From Lepturacanthus savala (taxonomy: Eukaryota > Chordata > Actinopteri > Scombriformes > Trichiuridae), in assembly GCA_030544235.1 (NCBI GenBank), contig CM060466.1:21874575-21938574 (forward strand): a stretch of DNA of 64,000 bases, in the 5' to 3' direction. The number at the start of each line of letters is the position of its first letter. Position 1 is the stretch's first letter. Both the position numbers and the translations under genes were made by a program. The notes beneath the pieces were generated by a model. It was given only the letters and a program-made list of their open reading frames with translations, did not search any database and was not told the DNA's origin. Below are positions 24,521-39,500 of the stretch, in pieces.

Positions 24521-27500
24521 CCCCCTCTCTCCCCTTATCCCCTCCCTCGAGTGACAGCAGTCTCAGCTGTTATGTAGAACGTATCTATCTAGGGACGATA
24601 GAAAACAACATCATCAAGTATTCATCATGCATTTACTCACGGACCAAGAAACTGTAATCACAGCATCGCTTAGGTCACTAGCAATTGGCAGTCAGTATAA
24701 AATCATCATCATGTTTCTCTACTGCAGCACCAACAATCTTCCTCAGCTTCATCAATAAGAATTATTGAGTGTATAAATCACGGCTGTTTTCCTCTTCAAT
24801 CTTTAGCCAAACCAACCTGTTTAGTCGCTATCCATCCAAGTTCTACTACTTCTACTACTAATATAATAACACCTTTCCAGGTGATGCTCAATTAGACAGC
24901 CGGCTGGTCACTGGAACCACAGGGAAAGTGTCAAGCTGTGGTCAGACCAGCAGGGAAAGCTGTGTGTGTGTGTGTGTGTGTAGAAGGAGCAGGAGAAGAA
25001 AGCCTACTGAAGAGGAACGAGGTGTCTGCATGTGTTTGTGTGTGTGTGTCTGCTCAGTCAGCAGAAAGAAATATGACCTTTTCAGAGAGTGTGTCTAGGC
25101 CAGTAGCATATGTTCAACAACAGGCTGCATGAGATGGTTAACTTAAAGTGGTAACCCTCGCTCAAGATACCACGCAGAGACAAATAGATGCAGATAAATC
25201 TCCACCTACTGAGCGCACAATTTAATTTACAGAGATTGCATAAACCTGTGTTGAAGTGTAAACATGTCTGCTGATTTTGTTCCGTCAAAGACTGCAAACA
25301 TATAAACATATTTCTTTAACAAGGAATTGATTATCAATGTTAGCTGACACACATTCAAATTTCAGGACTTCCTAGTCAGGAATAACTTCATCCCCAGCCC
25401 AGTCAACTACCCAGACAAATATCTGTGACATAAGCGACTAATAATGAGTTAACCCCAACATTAATACCTTGCTACCTGCATGTGTCTTTCTGTATGTGTG
25501 TGTATGCCTGTGTATTATATCCATCCAGTGCCAGAGCCTGCTCCCACTAAGCCCAGTCCCGGCCCACCCTACCACCTCCACCCCGCCAGCCCCACGCTGC
25601 CCCTCTCCTCCTCCTCCTCCTCTTCTTCTGGCAATGGCAAGCGTGCCTCCTCCAGTAGCCAGCTCCCGACTCAGACTCCCCCTCAGCAACAGTGCCAGTC
25701 GTCCTCTGCCAGTACTCGCTACCCGCCCAGAGAGGTGCCCCCACGCTTCCGCCAGCAGGAGCACAAGCAGCTACTGAAGAGAGGCCAGCCACTGCCTGCA
25801 GGAGCCCTCAGCTCCCTCACCCTCTCCTCCTCTTCTTCCTCCTCGCCGTCTTACTCTTCTTCTTCTACGAGTACCAGCAGCGCTACCCCAAACCCTGCCG
25901 TGTCTGCTGCGGCCAAACGCCACCAAGGTTTGTGTAAAAACAAACAAAAAATGCCCTGAAATAGACTTCTGGTAGTTTTTTTAATTGTAAAGTTTTGGTG
26001 GTGGCTCTGTAAATTTGTCTTAAAACTTTTTTTTTTTCAGTTTTTGTGTTTATTTGCCTATGTTTTTGTGAAATTTCATTTGAACAAGTTTAGTAAATTG
26101 ACTGATTTCTGATTCAATATTAGCTTGCTCTTACTCTAATTGATTATCCATCATTCTGACATTTCGATGAATATAAGATATAGGGAATGAGAAAGGCTCC
26201 ATCATTCAGCTTCATTTAAGACTTTCTAAACAGGCATGGCTTTACATTACAAGCCACAATGATTAATGGTGATTATTGAGTCATTGTAATTTAACATCAA
26301 ACACTAAATTATGTGGGTAGGCTGACCAAATTAAGACCCAACTCTCAGATGTGTTAAATTGCCATTTCTACTACCGCTCTTCATTTTTTTTTCCTTTCTT
26401 TGGGCCTTTGAGCGGATTTTTCATAGCTGTATGCCTTGTTCCCAAAGTAGGTCTTTGCTATTTGGTGTGCAAATCTGGATCGTGGTGCTCACAAAACTGG
26501 CAATAATAACTCAAAATTAATTCAAAGCCTGTGTTCCAAAGTGAGAAGAACATGGTTCTGTAGTTTAGCATCTACATTTTTCCCACTCACACAACCACAT
26601 ACACAGACGTAATCAAACATCCAAAGCCAGTGGTAGTCTTTTAATGATCTCACCGGTGGCCACATAAAATCACTAATATTGAATCTGCCTTGAGGTGCTT
26701 ATTGTGCATTGGATTGTGTGTATTTGAATATGACTGTTTTGACTGTAAGATATTTATCTCACTGATACAGGTGGTTGTCTTTCAAAAAGGTTTCTTTAAG
26801 GTTCTGTCTGAGCAGTCATACCTGCTGCTGCACATCCTCCAATATAACTTTAACTAACTTAATATAACTTTAAAGACATAGATGTGAGAATAACTGAATT
26901 GCACCGCACATTGTTTTTATGTTTAGGTTCTTGAGGAGGAGCCAGTTTGAGCCATCTGCTTGCATCTTTGTTGGGTTTCTCTTCTCTCTGTCTCTTTTCA
27001 TCAATGCTCCTTTTGCTGTCCTGTGCTGCTTTCATTATTGTCTCAACATTTGTTCGGTAGGCACTTGGTAAACAAATCTGCAGCAGCTGTGGTGCATGGC
27101 TAGCTAGTCGGCAAACTACAGTTCCTCTGCATCATAAAGCCAACGGGTCCTTGTATGTGCTTTCTAGTATATGTTGCTCTTGTTTCTTGATTTGAACCTC
27201 ATCTTGTATATGTACAAAAACATTTTGTTTGTACACCATCATAAACTTGAACCATAGAGACAAAATCTGTTCATCCTGCACAGATACTGCATTATCCTTA
27301 CATTGCCTCTTAGCTCAGAATCTGAGTTTTTTCTTTCTCCATTATATTTTCCTGCCTCAGCTCAGCTGTTTAGTGCAGGCTTTTCTCAGCTGTGGGCCAG
27401 GTTCTAAATTTGGCTGCAGGCTTAACTGACTCAAGAGAAGCCTTTAGGAGACTAGATTTAAAAGAGTATGTTTCCCCAAACTAGTTAAGTGTTACCGTGG

Positions 27501-30500
27501 TTGGGTGTATTAACCTATAATGTCCTAATTTTTGTCCTAGTCCAGTGGTCGTCCTGTTTTGCCTTTGCTTCAATCTGATTTTCCCACCTCCGTCCCTCTT
27601 GATCTTGTTGTAAGGACTTCTCATCTATAGCCTGTTCTGTTCTGTCTGCTCAGCTCATTGCCTCAAGCTAGTGGCCCTGTAGTTGCAACGACTCTGGTAT
27701 ACATAATCTGAAAAATCAACTGTAGTTTTAAGTTGCTGATAAAAGCCTAAGCCTCTGCTTTATTTATCCTTGGCTCTTTTGTTGTAGAATGAGAAATCAA
27801 CATAATTTATGAAATGTCTCTAAACCTTGTAGATGTTTTATTATTTCCTGCTCCGTGTTTTGAACTTACTCAATCATGTAAATTAATGCATTGAATTAAC
27901 TTAATCTTAAGGTGAAGAACTACAGAATGCACATCATCTTGGGTATGAAAATGATTTATAGCTTTTTTAAATTTGCAGTTGTATCTTGTATTAGAAACCA
28001 TTCCCTTTCTAGTATAAGTGGTAAATACTGCTTTGAGGGCACTATTTTGACCTCTGTTGATGCCACCCCAAAGGGATACCAGAGATAGTCAAGTATTTTT
28101 GTCGTTGTACACATGCAAACATAACACAGGAACATACATGTAGAGACTCTGCAGCAGTAAGAACACACTCGTCTGACCTAGTTGTGTCCTCTCAGATCTG
28201 TGTCTGCATGGCAGGCCAGCTGGCTAAGAGTTTAAAGGGGAATTTATGCATGTGCATGCACACACACATGTGCATTTTAATTTTTACAAAGCCAGCATTA
28301 CTGGCTTAGTAAAAACTAGCTGACTCTTTTTGTTCAGGTTTTTTTTTTTTGGTTTCTTTATACATCTTCTGGCTCAAAACTCCTGCAGGAAATTTAGCAG
28401 AACAGGTCATAATAGTTTTGTGCAAAGTGTTTCTATAACATTCCGACAGGCCACACACACAGACCACTTCATCCTCAAAGTCTGAAAGGCAAACCCCTCT
28501 CGATTCAAGGGCATTCACACCACTCCCATGTAACCTCCGCTATCCCGACCCTTTTTAATTATCCCAAACACCAGACAGAAGACCCCCCCCCCCATCTCAC
28601 CCACCATCCCCGTCTCTCCAGCTGACTGGGGACCATTAAGTAGTCCACAGCAGCCAGCAGCCTTCCAGACTGGCTCCCCTAGTAGCAGGTGCTGGAGTGG
28701 AGGTCTCTTAAGACTGTGGGAACTGCAGTCCAACAGCTGTTTGCTGGTCACCCAGACAGAGCATGTCGCCAGAAGGCACACTGCCGGGTGCTGTTAGCAC
28801 ACATGGCGCTTTCATTTATGCCCCTTTTTATTTGCAGGTAAAGTAGTTGTGTTTTTAGGCATGTTTCATTTAAGTATGAAGGAATAACTTAAGTGTTAAT
28901 TTTAGGGGGAAAAAAGTATGCTGAATGAGGCAAACTTAAATGCATATGGTCTTTTCAGAGGCTTTGTAATATAATTGTAGTGTTCAAGTTCCCTCCATAC
29001 CAATTCAAGTGTACTCATATGCTCTATTATTATGATGTAAATGTAACTTACCATTTAAATATGTTATTTGTGTGTTTTTTTTAATCCTCAAATAATCACA
29101 AAACTACTTGGCCCTAATGAAGCCAGGGAGGTATAGATCGCCCCATGTGCTCAGGCTGTGACTCACGCACACATACCACACACAATTGAGACAACCCCCT
29201 AGTGGCTTCATTAATCCAGCCTCTTGTCAGGGAAACCAGAGATGTCACCATCACTCTCCTATTTTCTCTCGTCTCTCTGCAGAGGTAAACAGACATGAAA
29301 GATGAGCTTTTAAACCCTCCTGTGACCATTCCCTCAGTCGTTCTTTTCCTCCCTGCTTCCGGAAAAAACAAGTGCATGCCGTCTTTGATCCGAGTGGGAG
29401 TAAAAGCTCCCCCTCAAAGAGAAATGGAGAGGGTCTATTTGGGGACAAAAGACTACTAAACACCCTCCCCGCCCCCCTTGCCCCCACCCTGGCTCTGGTT
29501 TGTCAGTCCACAATTTACTCTGAGAAAACCAAGCTTTTAATCTGAGCCTCACAGACAAACTCACAAAACTAAGGAATCCATCTATTGCCACACCATCTCT
29601 CCTATTCTGCTCACGCCTTTCTCTCTTGCTGTCTCCTTTTCTTTTCCCTTGCCACTGCAAGTGCCAACCCCTCCCCCCAGACTTTTCTCCATCTCTCCTT
29701 TCCACCCTCTCTCCCTATTTCTGTCACCCTGCCTTTCATTTGATTCAAAGGGGAGGGGAGGGGAGGCATTTAATTCTTGGCTACCTGCCCATCTCTATGA
29801 TGGCAGCTAGTCTCATTATCTGGAGCTCATCTCTGGCTTATTTCTGCTCCAACTCTGTCAAGCTGGAATCACACAGCTTCACTGTGTTGTGTCATGTTTT
29901 TTAGCATGGTGCTGGTGCGGTCATGATTAGGAATTGTTTTCCTTATTATTTAGCGTTCGTCCAGGTTGTATGCAGAGAGCAGGCCCTTATATGCACACAG
30001 GCTTGCACATGCATGCACACAAACAGGCAGTCTTGTTCCCTGTTGGAAGCATCCGGGGAGCCATAGAGGGCCCCTTTGTTTTATTTTTGACCCTCTTCAT
30101 TCACAAAGCATAATCAGAGACTGCCCTCCTAATTGCAACCAGAATAAAAGCAGCACTGCATTACTGTCACATGATTGCAAATGGTGGATGGAAATAATTG
30201 TCCCCTTTTCTTTGTTTTTTCGTGTTCAGCTTGCGTTAGTGTTTCTCCCTGCCAAATTACTGCTTTGCCAAGAATCAGCAAGACCTTTTGGTTGGAATGC
30301 CTGGGGAGGGAGTTAAGAGGAACAATTGAGGCATGTTGAAGTGAATGGAAAAAGAGGCTGTTTTGCATTAGTTCACACATGTATTTACACTGGTGGACAT
30401 TACATGAGCGATAAAATGTAGCTATGTAACTATAGATACTACTTTTGAAGCTCATAATACAACATGTACTACACTGCCAACACTTACTACACATTATGTA

Positions 30501-33500
30501 GTTCTTGAATACAGCTCAGGCACCCAATAGCAGCAGTGAGAAGATTTTGTGGTTTTGACTGGTTTGCTGCAGACATACTAAGAGGATATGTACTTTTTCC
30601 CACTCTTGTGGATCTGTGTAAGCATTCTGAGAGTAGAGCGAGTGAACCCCCCTTTCCCCCGACTTCTGGCAACACACACGCCGCTCTCATTTTTTGTTTT
30701 ATGTGGGAGTTTTTAATGTTTGAAATTTGGTTTAGCCTTTGACAGAAGTGACAAAAAAAGCTGCTATTCGGATTTGTATTACATCTTCATGTAACCCGAT
30801 TTTAGACTTTTCAATAAACACAATGTGCAAATGAAACTGAGACAAAGAAAGAAAGAGGAAAAGAATGATACACGGGGTAAGTAAGGGGTCGACTGAGCAA
30901 GATTTTCCCAAGGCTGCATCCTTGGAGATCCATGGCTGTCTCAGGTCTGATAAGATGAAGCTCCTCTTTGCTTCAGGAAGCTAGCATTGCCAGAGCTGGG
31001 CCTAAGCAGAAAGGGAGTAACATTGATAGCTTTTAAGTGTACTGTCATATTTTTTCTCTCTGCATGTAGAAAACACAAAAAAGAAGAGTATTCAAGCTAT
31101 TGGAGCCTCTTTTCGCCTTCTGTTCAAATAATCACTCTTCTGTCCCTGGCTGCTTTTTTTTGTTCATTTTCCTGTCCTTGGAAAGAATTGTCACAAAGAA
31201 TCTGCATACAATGTGAGGTTGTAGCATTGAATAGTATTCTTAGAAATATGGACAGCAGATTTCTGTCTCGTGATTACTACACTCCAGTCTGTGGTTTAGG
31301 TTCTGTAAAAGAATTGTTTGTTTGTGGTTGTGGCAATAACTACTGAAATGTGAAACCACATAAAATATAGGTTATTTGACATGTCTAGAATTCACTAAAT
31401 ATTTAATAATTCTATACAACAAAAAATGTAGATTTGATGGATAGTCTCATCCCAAAATATGTTATGATCTATATGCTGGAGGATAGCATTTTTGAATATA
31501 TTTCAAAATATTCTTCTAACCGAGCAAGCCTCGACTCTAATTAAAGGCTGTCTAATTGTAGCATCTGGCTTGTTTTCAGGTTTGAACAACTCCCAAATTT
31601 CCTCAAAAAGAAATGGCTCTTTTACAAGAAGTGAGGGATCACTTTTACTGTGATGTTTAAGTATTTTTTTCTATGTGCAACTGATTGCAAACTGACTGCT
31701 GACGTGTGTGTGTGTCTTGTCAGCCTGAAGATCCTATGTGATAAGGCTGCCTGAGGAGTGGAGATAAGTGTGTTGAGACGAAAATTGCCTCCACAGCTAC
31801 TCTGTGGTGTGCAGCAGTATCTTAAAGCCACATATCTTCCAGTGTGTGTGACCACACTCCTGAAACAAATGGACTTTTCCCTCATGACTGGACTGTTTTG
31901 ATCACTATGTATTTATCTCATGATGGATAACTTCTAGCTATTATGGAAATCACTGCAATAATATGATAAAAGCTAATGGCAGCATAATAGAAAGTAAGGC
32001 AGCTTAATTACCAAACAAGGCAAATATTTTACAAACACAGCCTGGGTCTGATAATTAATGGTTAGTGAGCCACTGTTACTGCAGCTGCTCAGGAAGGTAA
32101 CCAGAAATGTATTATTCTCTGTTAGGGTTCTCATGCTTGTTGAATAGGACTGTTTGTGATGCAGATGGTCTGTCAATATATAATCTATCCATATTTAATG
32201 TTGCATTCACCTTGTAAGCTTAGTGAATTTGTATATTTTCATAAAGAATTTTGAAGTGCACAGTGTTATAAATACAGCAACATACTTATATTCTTCCAAT
32301 AAACCTTCCACTTTTGTTGTGTGTTGGAAAACTAGACTATCTACACATTTTGGCTTTTTAGTAACCCACATTAATTTCCTTTAGTCCCCCAATGAATTTC
32401 TTTCTTCATTTGCTTGGTTGGCCTGTGTGCTGATGAGATTCATAGCAGTCATTCTCATTGCTTTTTTAGACCATAAAATGAGGCTGGCCTAGTGGTTAGG
32501 ATGTTTGCATGCAGGATCAATAGCGTCCCTGCTCTCACCCACTACCATTAATAAGATCATTGATTATCTGCCTCCATCTGATTGATTACCCCTTTACAGC
32601 ATCGAATCAGACTATTATTAGTTCCCCCTCTGAGGGGATGCTTTGTGCCTAATGAAATTGCTTTTGTGCAATACATTTGTTGATTTAGAGAATTGTTGCT
32701 CAGCTTGGTTTTTGGTTGTGTGCTACTGAATTTATAGATCATGCTTGAAGTAGAGAACACTTTTGATATTTCCAGCATTTTGTATATGCAAGTATTTGAG
32801 AAGTCGGCAGATATATACACATATTCACACAAGCTTTGAGGAAGTGTTTTGTGGTTTCCTAGTATGGTGCAGTTGGAGGAGGAGTAGGTCTGGTGGAGCG
32901 TAGGGAGTGATGGATGAGAAGCAGTCTTGGTTTCATTCCAATAAATGAGCAGCGTTCCACTTGGGCTTCCCTTCACAGCCCCAGCTAGGAAAGCCACGAT
33001 GGAGACGGATGGGCCTCTCACTGCTGGGTGTTAGAGGAGAGCAGAGGGGATATGTGGAGAAATTAAAGGGTGAGGAAAGTGGTGGATGCAGAAAGGGAGG
33101 ATACATGGACGGACAGAGAGAGCGAGCGGGGATGTAATAGATAAGGGCAGCTAGAAAGTGAGAAGGAAGTAAGGGACAAAACAAGACGGCAAGGGACGAG
33201 GAAACAAGTTGGAAAGAGAAATGAAATAGGAAGAGTGAGAAGGAAAAAGGATGGTTAAAGGAAAGAAAGCAAAGGCTCCATTTCCCTGTTTCTGTTTGGC
33301 TGACTGCACCGGGGCAAGGATATATTGATATGCCATAGCTGATATGACATGTAGCACGCTTGGCTGTGCATTCTGATTACGTGTTGGATTGTGGAACATG
33401 CAAGTGTGACCAGCTCATCCTGCCAAGTCTGATAGCTAGCATTAACCAACCAAGAAGATAAAATTGGTCCAGGGAACTGACAGAGGCTCTATTACATGAT

Positions 33501-36500
33501 GTTCCCTTAGTCTAACTTAATCTTACATTTCTATCTTTTGCCACTTAAATCCTCTGGTTTGTCTCTTTCTGAGTCATATCCACCCACCTCCTTATGTTTT
33601 ATTTGATTATATATTTGATTATGTTTTATTTAATTTAACAAGGGTCATGTAGTTAAACATTGTTACACGCAGATAAGTAATGCAAATGATGTCATGTATA
33701 TAAGGTGAATCGCTGAAGCTAATTTGAAGCTACAAATTCTATACCTTTGTTCCCCTTTGTCTCAACCTTCTCTTCTCTTTTTTTTCTGTAGACATATCCC
33801 TCCAGAGTGGCCCTGGTGCCCAGTATGAGACCTCTCATTGGGGTGCCTCTTTGCCAGTTGACAGCCCCTCCAGTGCCAACAGCTGGGACAAAGTGATTAT
33901 TGACAGAAGTGACACAGAAGCTTGGCCTTCCATCAGCCGCAGTAGTGACCCCAACCACCTTACAGCAACAGAATGCCTGTTGGGCTCAGCTAGTTCCAAC
34001 CCAGACACCATTGCTACTACCACCAGTAATAGTAGTTTTGTGAGTATGGCCACAGGAGCCACAGGCCAGCAGGCCCATTACCCCTCTCTCAAATCCAACA
34101 ATAACATGATGACAGGACCTGGGTCAGCCAACACATTAGCTGGTAACAGAGGCTGGGTCTCCGATGCAAAACAAGATGGTATGAATGGAGGCCGCGTAGG
34201 AGCGCCCAGTAACTGGGGCTCTCCCAATTTTAACTTGAATCTCAATCCTAATGCCAACCCATCAGCCTGGCCTGTTCTGGGTCATGAGGGTGGTGGAAGT
34301 GGTGGTATCGGCCCTAATGGGGTGTCCAACTCTTCATCCCTTCCGCCAGGTATTAATGGCAATGGAAACATGGGAAATGGGACCTTGGGAGGTGCGGATA
34401 CAAGTGGAGGAGGTTGGGGTGGTATAAGTGCTAACGAAAATGATAAGCAGCACCCTTCCACCAACACAAGCTTGTCCTTCAATATGGAACCTGCTAACCT
34501 TAACACTGACGGACCAAACCACACTAAACAACAGCAGCAAGCTCAGGAGCCTATGAGCCCTATCCATGGGTTAACTGGCTGGGGAGGCCAGTCACCCACT
34601 GAATCATCCCAGCTTAATGGGGATACAACAGGCAGCTCTGTATGGGGAAGTGGAGAAAATAAGGCAGCTGACTCCCCCAAGGACACAGGCTGGGATTCAG
34701 CTCCCTCAGGAGGTCACTCTGCATGGGGTCGCCAAGGCAGTGGTGGTGGGAGTAGTGGAAGTGGTGGCTGGGGTGACTGGGGAAAATCCTCCGGTGGTGG
34801 AGATGCATCTAAAGGCTGGGACTCAGTTGATGCTGGTAGTTCTGGCTCAGGCCAAGAGCAGCAACTTGGCTCATGGGGCCAGCAGCCGGGCACAGCCCCA
34901 GCAAGTGACGGTAGTGGAGACAGCAGTGATGGTCGATCCCAGAGAGACAGGTCCTCAAGCATGGATTTTACCCCTGTGCCTCCCCGGCAGGACCTGGACC
35001 CAAGGGTGCTGAGTAACTCGGGTTGGGGACAGACGCCTATCCGACAGCACACTGTATGGGAGATGGAGGAAGCCAACTCTGATGATGGGAAGAGCAACAG
35101 CAGCTCGGACACCTTAGGAAGCTCCAACTCTAATAGTGGACCCTCATCCACCAATGGAGGTACAGTAAACCCTAACATTGGCCCTAGTCAGAGACCTGGG
35201 TCTGGAGGAAAAAGTGACAATGAAGGCTCATCATCCTCTGGCTGGGGAGCCCCTCCAGCTCAGCCAATCCAGACTGGACCAGGATGGGGGGAACCCCCAC
35301 AGTCACTCAACAAAGCTCCAAATGGCACCACCAGTGGCTGGGGAGAGCCTTTGCCTACCAATGGTCCTAAAAGTGCAGTCACGCCATCCTGGGGATCTGA
35401 GGACAAGTCGCCCAGCTGGGATGATGGTCCTACAAAAAGTCAGCCTACTAATTGGGGAGAGGTTCCCAAAAGCTCCCATGGTTGGGGAAACAGTAATGGG
35501 GTCTCTAACAGCTCTGGCACAAGGGACTGGGGAGAAGCAGAGGTAAAGAACAATGGGTCCTCCAGCAGCATGTGGGAAGGAGAAGGAGGAAATGGAGGAA
35601 GTGGTGGGTGGAAGGAAAGCCCCAGAGGAGGAAATCGAGGAGGAGGCTGGAGTAAGCCTGCTCCTGCTGTGAGTAATGGCAGCTGGGGGGAGACCCCACG
35701 TGCCAATGGCCCAGTACAGGGAGGCTGGGCCTCCGCTAAGCCCCAGGAAAGCAGCAGTAGTAGCTCGGGCAGTGGCGGAGGTGGCAGCATTGGTTCTTGG
35801 GGTGGACCTGGTTCTGTGAAGCAGAACACCTCTAGCTGGAGCAGTGTCAACCATCAGGACCAAGGTATGGAGCCCACTGGCTGGGAAGAGCCCTCCCCGC
35901 CCTCCATTCGCAGGAAGATGGAGATTGACGATGGAACGTCCACCTGGGGCGATCCTAGCGGCTACAACAAGACTGTCAACATGTGGGATCGCAAGAATCC
36001 CACTGGAAACTCAAGCAACAGCGGCCCACCGCCCAGTAAGAATGGTGGAATGATTATGCCCAACAATAATAACAACAATCACTCTGTCAGCCCTGGCAAC
36101 AACAATCACTCTGTCGGTCCTGGCAACAACAATCACCATCACGCTCACCACATGCACCACCATCCCCATCATGGACATCCCCCAACTCACCTGCAGCACC
36201 ATGGAAACAACAATGGGTCACCCAACAATGGCGCTTCACACCTAGGTGCGGGCGCCCAGAATAGACCCCCCCTTGCCAACCCAGGTAACACATTATGACA
36301 GTACTGTTGTGATTAAAAGCTCAAAATGTTTATATGACTTGAAATATATTGAAATATTTGATATATTGAAAATGCTGAGAAATATATACTCTCTTTAAAC
36401 CCAATGCATAAAAACTGAAATGTTAAAAGCTGTTGAATATATTAATATTTAAATGTATGAAACCTGACATTTTTTTAGTTGATAGTTGTCTGACAGCATA

Positions 36501-39500
36501 AATATGTTTTATTAATGATATTTAGCTTTATAGCTGGGTTTAATAATGAAGTATGAAGATAGACAAATCTTAAGTGGAGCGTCGTTTTTATTCATCAACA
36601 CATAAAGTGACTAAATTACCAATAAAAGCATCGTTGACATGCATTGTTATTCCATTCAAGGATTATTTCTTAAAAGAATTTTCTCACAGTGATTATTAAG
36701 TAGATAGTCTCAGGGGTATTAAGGGCCTCTTAATGGTGCATATATAATTAAGTCTGTACAGCAAGCTTAAGTTAGTGCTCTAGCCAGTTCAAACAAGTCT
36801 TTGTGAAGACAAAGGCCATGCATATAGACATGGCAGAGCTTTAATGCCCAATACTCTACTCTCCCATTGATTATGAATGAGACCATTGCCCCCTGCTGTT
36901 TGTAATATGCAATACATTAACCATGGAATGTTGTGTCCACTTGGACACTGTTGCACCAAACAGTTACTACTATGAATCAGTCATTTCTATTAAACCCAGT
37001 ATAGATAAAATAAAGAGAGACAGAGTGAATCAAGAGAGAGTACAGCAAAGAGGGAGGAGGTGGCATGGAAGAGCTTGGCCAGAGCTGATGCTTTCATTCA
37101 TTTCTGCCTCCTTGACACATTTAAATTCACACACATTTTGTAGCTTCTTCCAGGCTTATCTCCAGCTCTCTGTACCTACCTCACAGCAATTCACATTGGC
37201 GCATGTGGCCCAGCCTGCTTTTAATACATGTGTTCAATTGCACCATAAATGGATTTGATTATCGTAAAGGCACTATTCAAGGGCCCCAGAAAGCTGACAA
37301 TCTCATGGTTCAGGAACTATTTCAAGCCTGTTTCTATCATAACCATTTCAAAAATTATGTTTTTGTAGACCCTGTAGGTTCCAGAGGTCATGTAACTCAT
37401 CATGAGGGCCAGAAAAAAATGTTTTTCAAGTAGTGCACAGGGTGTCAGTTGCTTGGATGATCATAATATCAAGTCGGGTAGAAGAGTTTTCCTAAGATTG
37501 CTTTCTTAATGTTATGTGGATTTCAGAACAAAGGTGGTTTTATACTGTCCTAGATTCAAATTGTTGGATAGCAAGTTAACGATAGCTCGGCAGCTAGAGC
37601 AGTTCAATTAGCCCCGTGAGTAACCACTAACATTGCTTACCAAGCTTACAACTATGCCCATTTAACATGAGTGAGCTAATGTGAGTTTGTGGTCTGGATG
37701 CTGCTGTAAAGGTAGTGATCTATCACTGCAAAAATACAATTCTTAGTGTAAAGGTTTTACTGCAGTGTGACCTTTTTTTTTCCTAAATCACCTGTCCAGG
37801 TTGGGGAGATCTTCCCAGTGTTCAGCCCAAATCGGAGCCTGCTTGGGGAGAGCCAGCAGCTCCGACATCAACTGTGGACAATGGCACTTCTGCCTGGGGC
37901 AAGTCCTCAGGAGGTGTAGGAGGATGGGGAGATGGCGGCCACGAGCCCTCTGGACCCTATGGCAGGGCCAATGGACCTCCAGGTCCTCCACCCTGCAAGC
38001 CAGGTAATACTGAGAGATGAATAACGTGGAGATATAGTTATATTTGGTGTCAACCATACAGTGCTACACATAACAGATTGTTTTAAGTTAATTTCATGTG
38101 CATTCTATAGATAAATATACAGATTGTTTGGCATATAGAAAATTAGTGCAATGAAGAATAGCCTTCCTGCTTCAGCCTTTCAGAATGATCTTCACCTTAA
38201 ATGTACATGGTTTGGGTTGTATGTGTGTAGCACTTCAGTTAAGGAACAAAAACAGTCGTTTCTTCAGACTTAGACCATTTGTGCCAATTCAAAGATTTTT
38301 TTACTGCTACCAGGGAGTCACTGGGATTAAAGCAATTGCACACTTCAGTAGAGCAGAGTTATTTGTGCTATTGGTTTAAAAATGCTGGATATGTTAGAGG
38401 GAGGTAAGTGTAGGGGGGAAAATGTAGCATTTCAAATGGCAACAGTGGCACCAAGTGGTCAGGTTGGAAATTACCTGCAGCTCACATCGAAATTGCTTGT
38501 GTATTATACCATATATCACAGATGACAAATGCCATAGAAAACGACCTACATTTTTCATTGTTGTTCTTAATATTTCTCAACTCTTCCTTCTGTCTTTGAT
38601 GTACCTTCATCTCTCACAGGCCCAAAACCTATGCAAGATGGCTGGGGCAATGGAGGGGAGGAGATGGGCATGTCAGGCAGTCAATGGGACGCTGAGGATG
38701 GGGACATGTGGAACAGCCCCACCTCCCAGGAGAGCAGCTCTTCTTGCAATTCCTGGGGCAATGGTCCCAAGAAGGGCCCAAGCAAGGTCAGAATGAACTT
38801 TACTTCACTTATAATTATTCTAGCATATCTTAATGGAGGATTTTATTGTCATTTAGCTATGTTTGGTAAATTAAATTACAAATATCTTTTGTCTATCATC
38901 AGGTGAAAATGGGCAACAAGCCAGATGAGGCCTGGATCATGAACCGTCTCATCAAACAGCTTACTGACATGGGCTTTCCGGTATGGGGGTGATATATTTT
39001 GGAAATAACTTCTCAAGCTGTCACATAGCCATGAAAGCTTTCTTTAAGGAAGATCTACCCTTAATAAAGATAGCATATTCAGAAGAATACAAAATTCATT
39101 TTAATAAATTTTGTAAAAATTCTAATTAAATTAATTTAAAATTCAAGTAAACTGTCCCATGATAAATGCATCTGCCTAAACTTGAGAAAATTGTCATTCA
39201 CTGCAATTAAGGGTCAATGATGGATTTGTGTTATCCATGTGTTACAGAGAGACCCTGCTGAGGAGGCTTTGAAGAGCAACAACATGAACCTTGACCAGGC
39301 CATGAGTAAGTTCAGTAACATATGTCTGGCATATGTTTGCACGTATTTGTAATAAACATTACTGCACAAATCTCCAGCTTTTTTATTTCAAGTGAGTAGG
39401 TTCACAATTCAGCATTGTTCCTATATGTTTTCAGTTCAGGAATCTTAAGCTACTCTTTTAAGTGTGAATATAATATATAATTACATTATTTCTGTAGCAA

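Larger units (their letters stand above)
15759..25528 (+). other. tnrc6c: tnrc6c intron 3 (9.8 kb), no gene seen
   Basis: Holds simple repeats (CA at 16,005-16,033 and 18,717-18,765, GA at 24,157-24,190, CT at 24,482-24,516, TG at 24,961-24,981) and short low-complexity open frames without family resemblance. Non-repetitive AT-rich blocks with homeodomain-type TAATTA cores, for example 19,620-19,790 and 21,408-21,590, look like possible enhancers, but this is a guess from composition. Confidence 0.6.

Noticed and set aside
29750..29766. Possible G-quadruplex GGGGAGGGGAGGGG
   Set aside because: Only three G4 runs followed by GG, so a stable three-layer quadruplex is not clearly possible.
32482..32545. 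Possible tRNA gene or tRNA-derived SINE
   Set aside because: TGGCCTAGTGGTTAGG fits a box A, but there is no box B (GGTTCGANNCC), no acceptor stem and no terminator T run at the right spacing.
32557..33021. 154-codon - strand frame in intron 4
   Set aside because: No similarity to any family I know and no splice-site or promoter support.
34714..35178. 154-codon antisense frame over the GW exon, and similar ones at 35,303-35,863 and 35,440-35,850
   Set aside because: They are mirror shadows of the Gly/Ser/Trp-rich coding sequence, which is low in antisense stops. The + strand frame explains the region fully.
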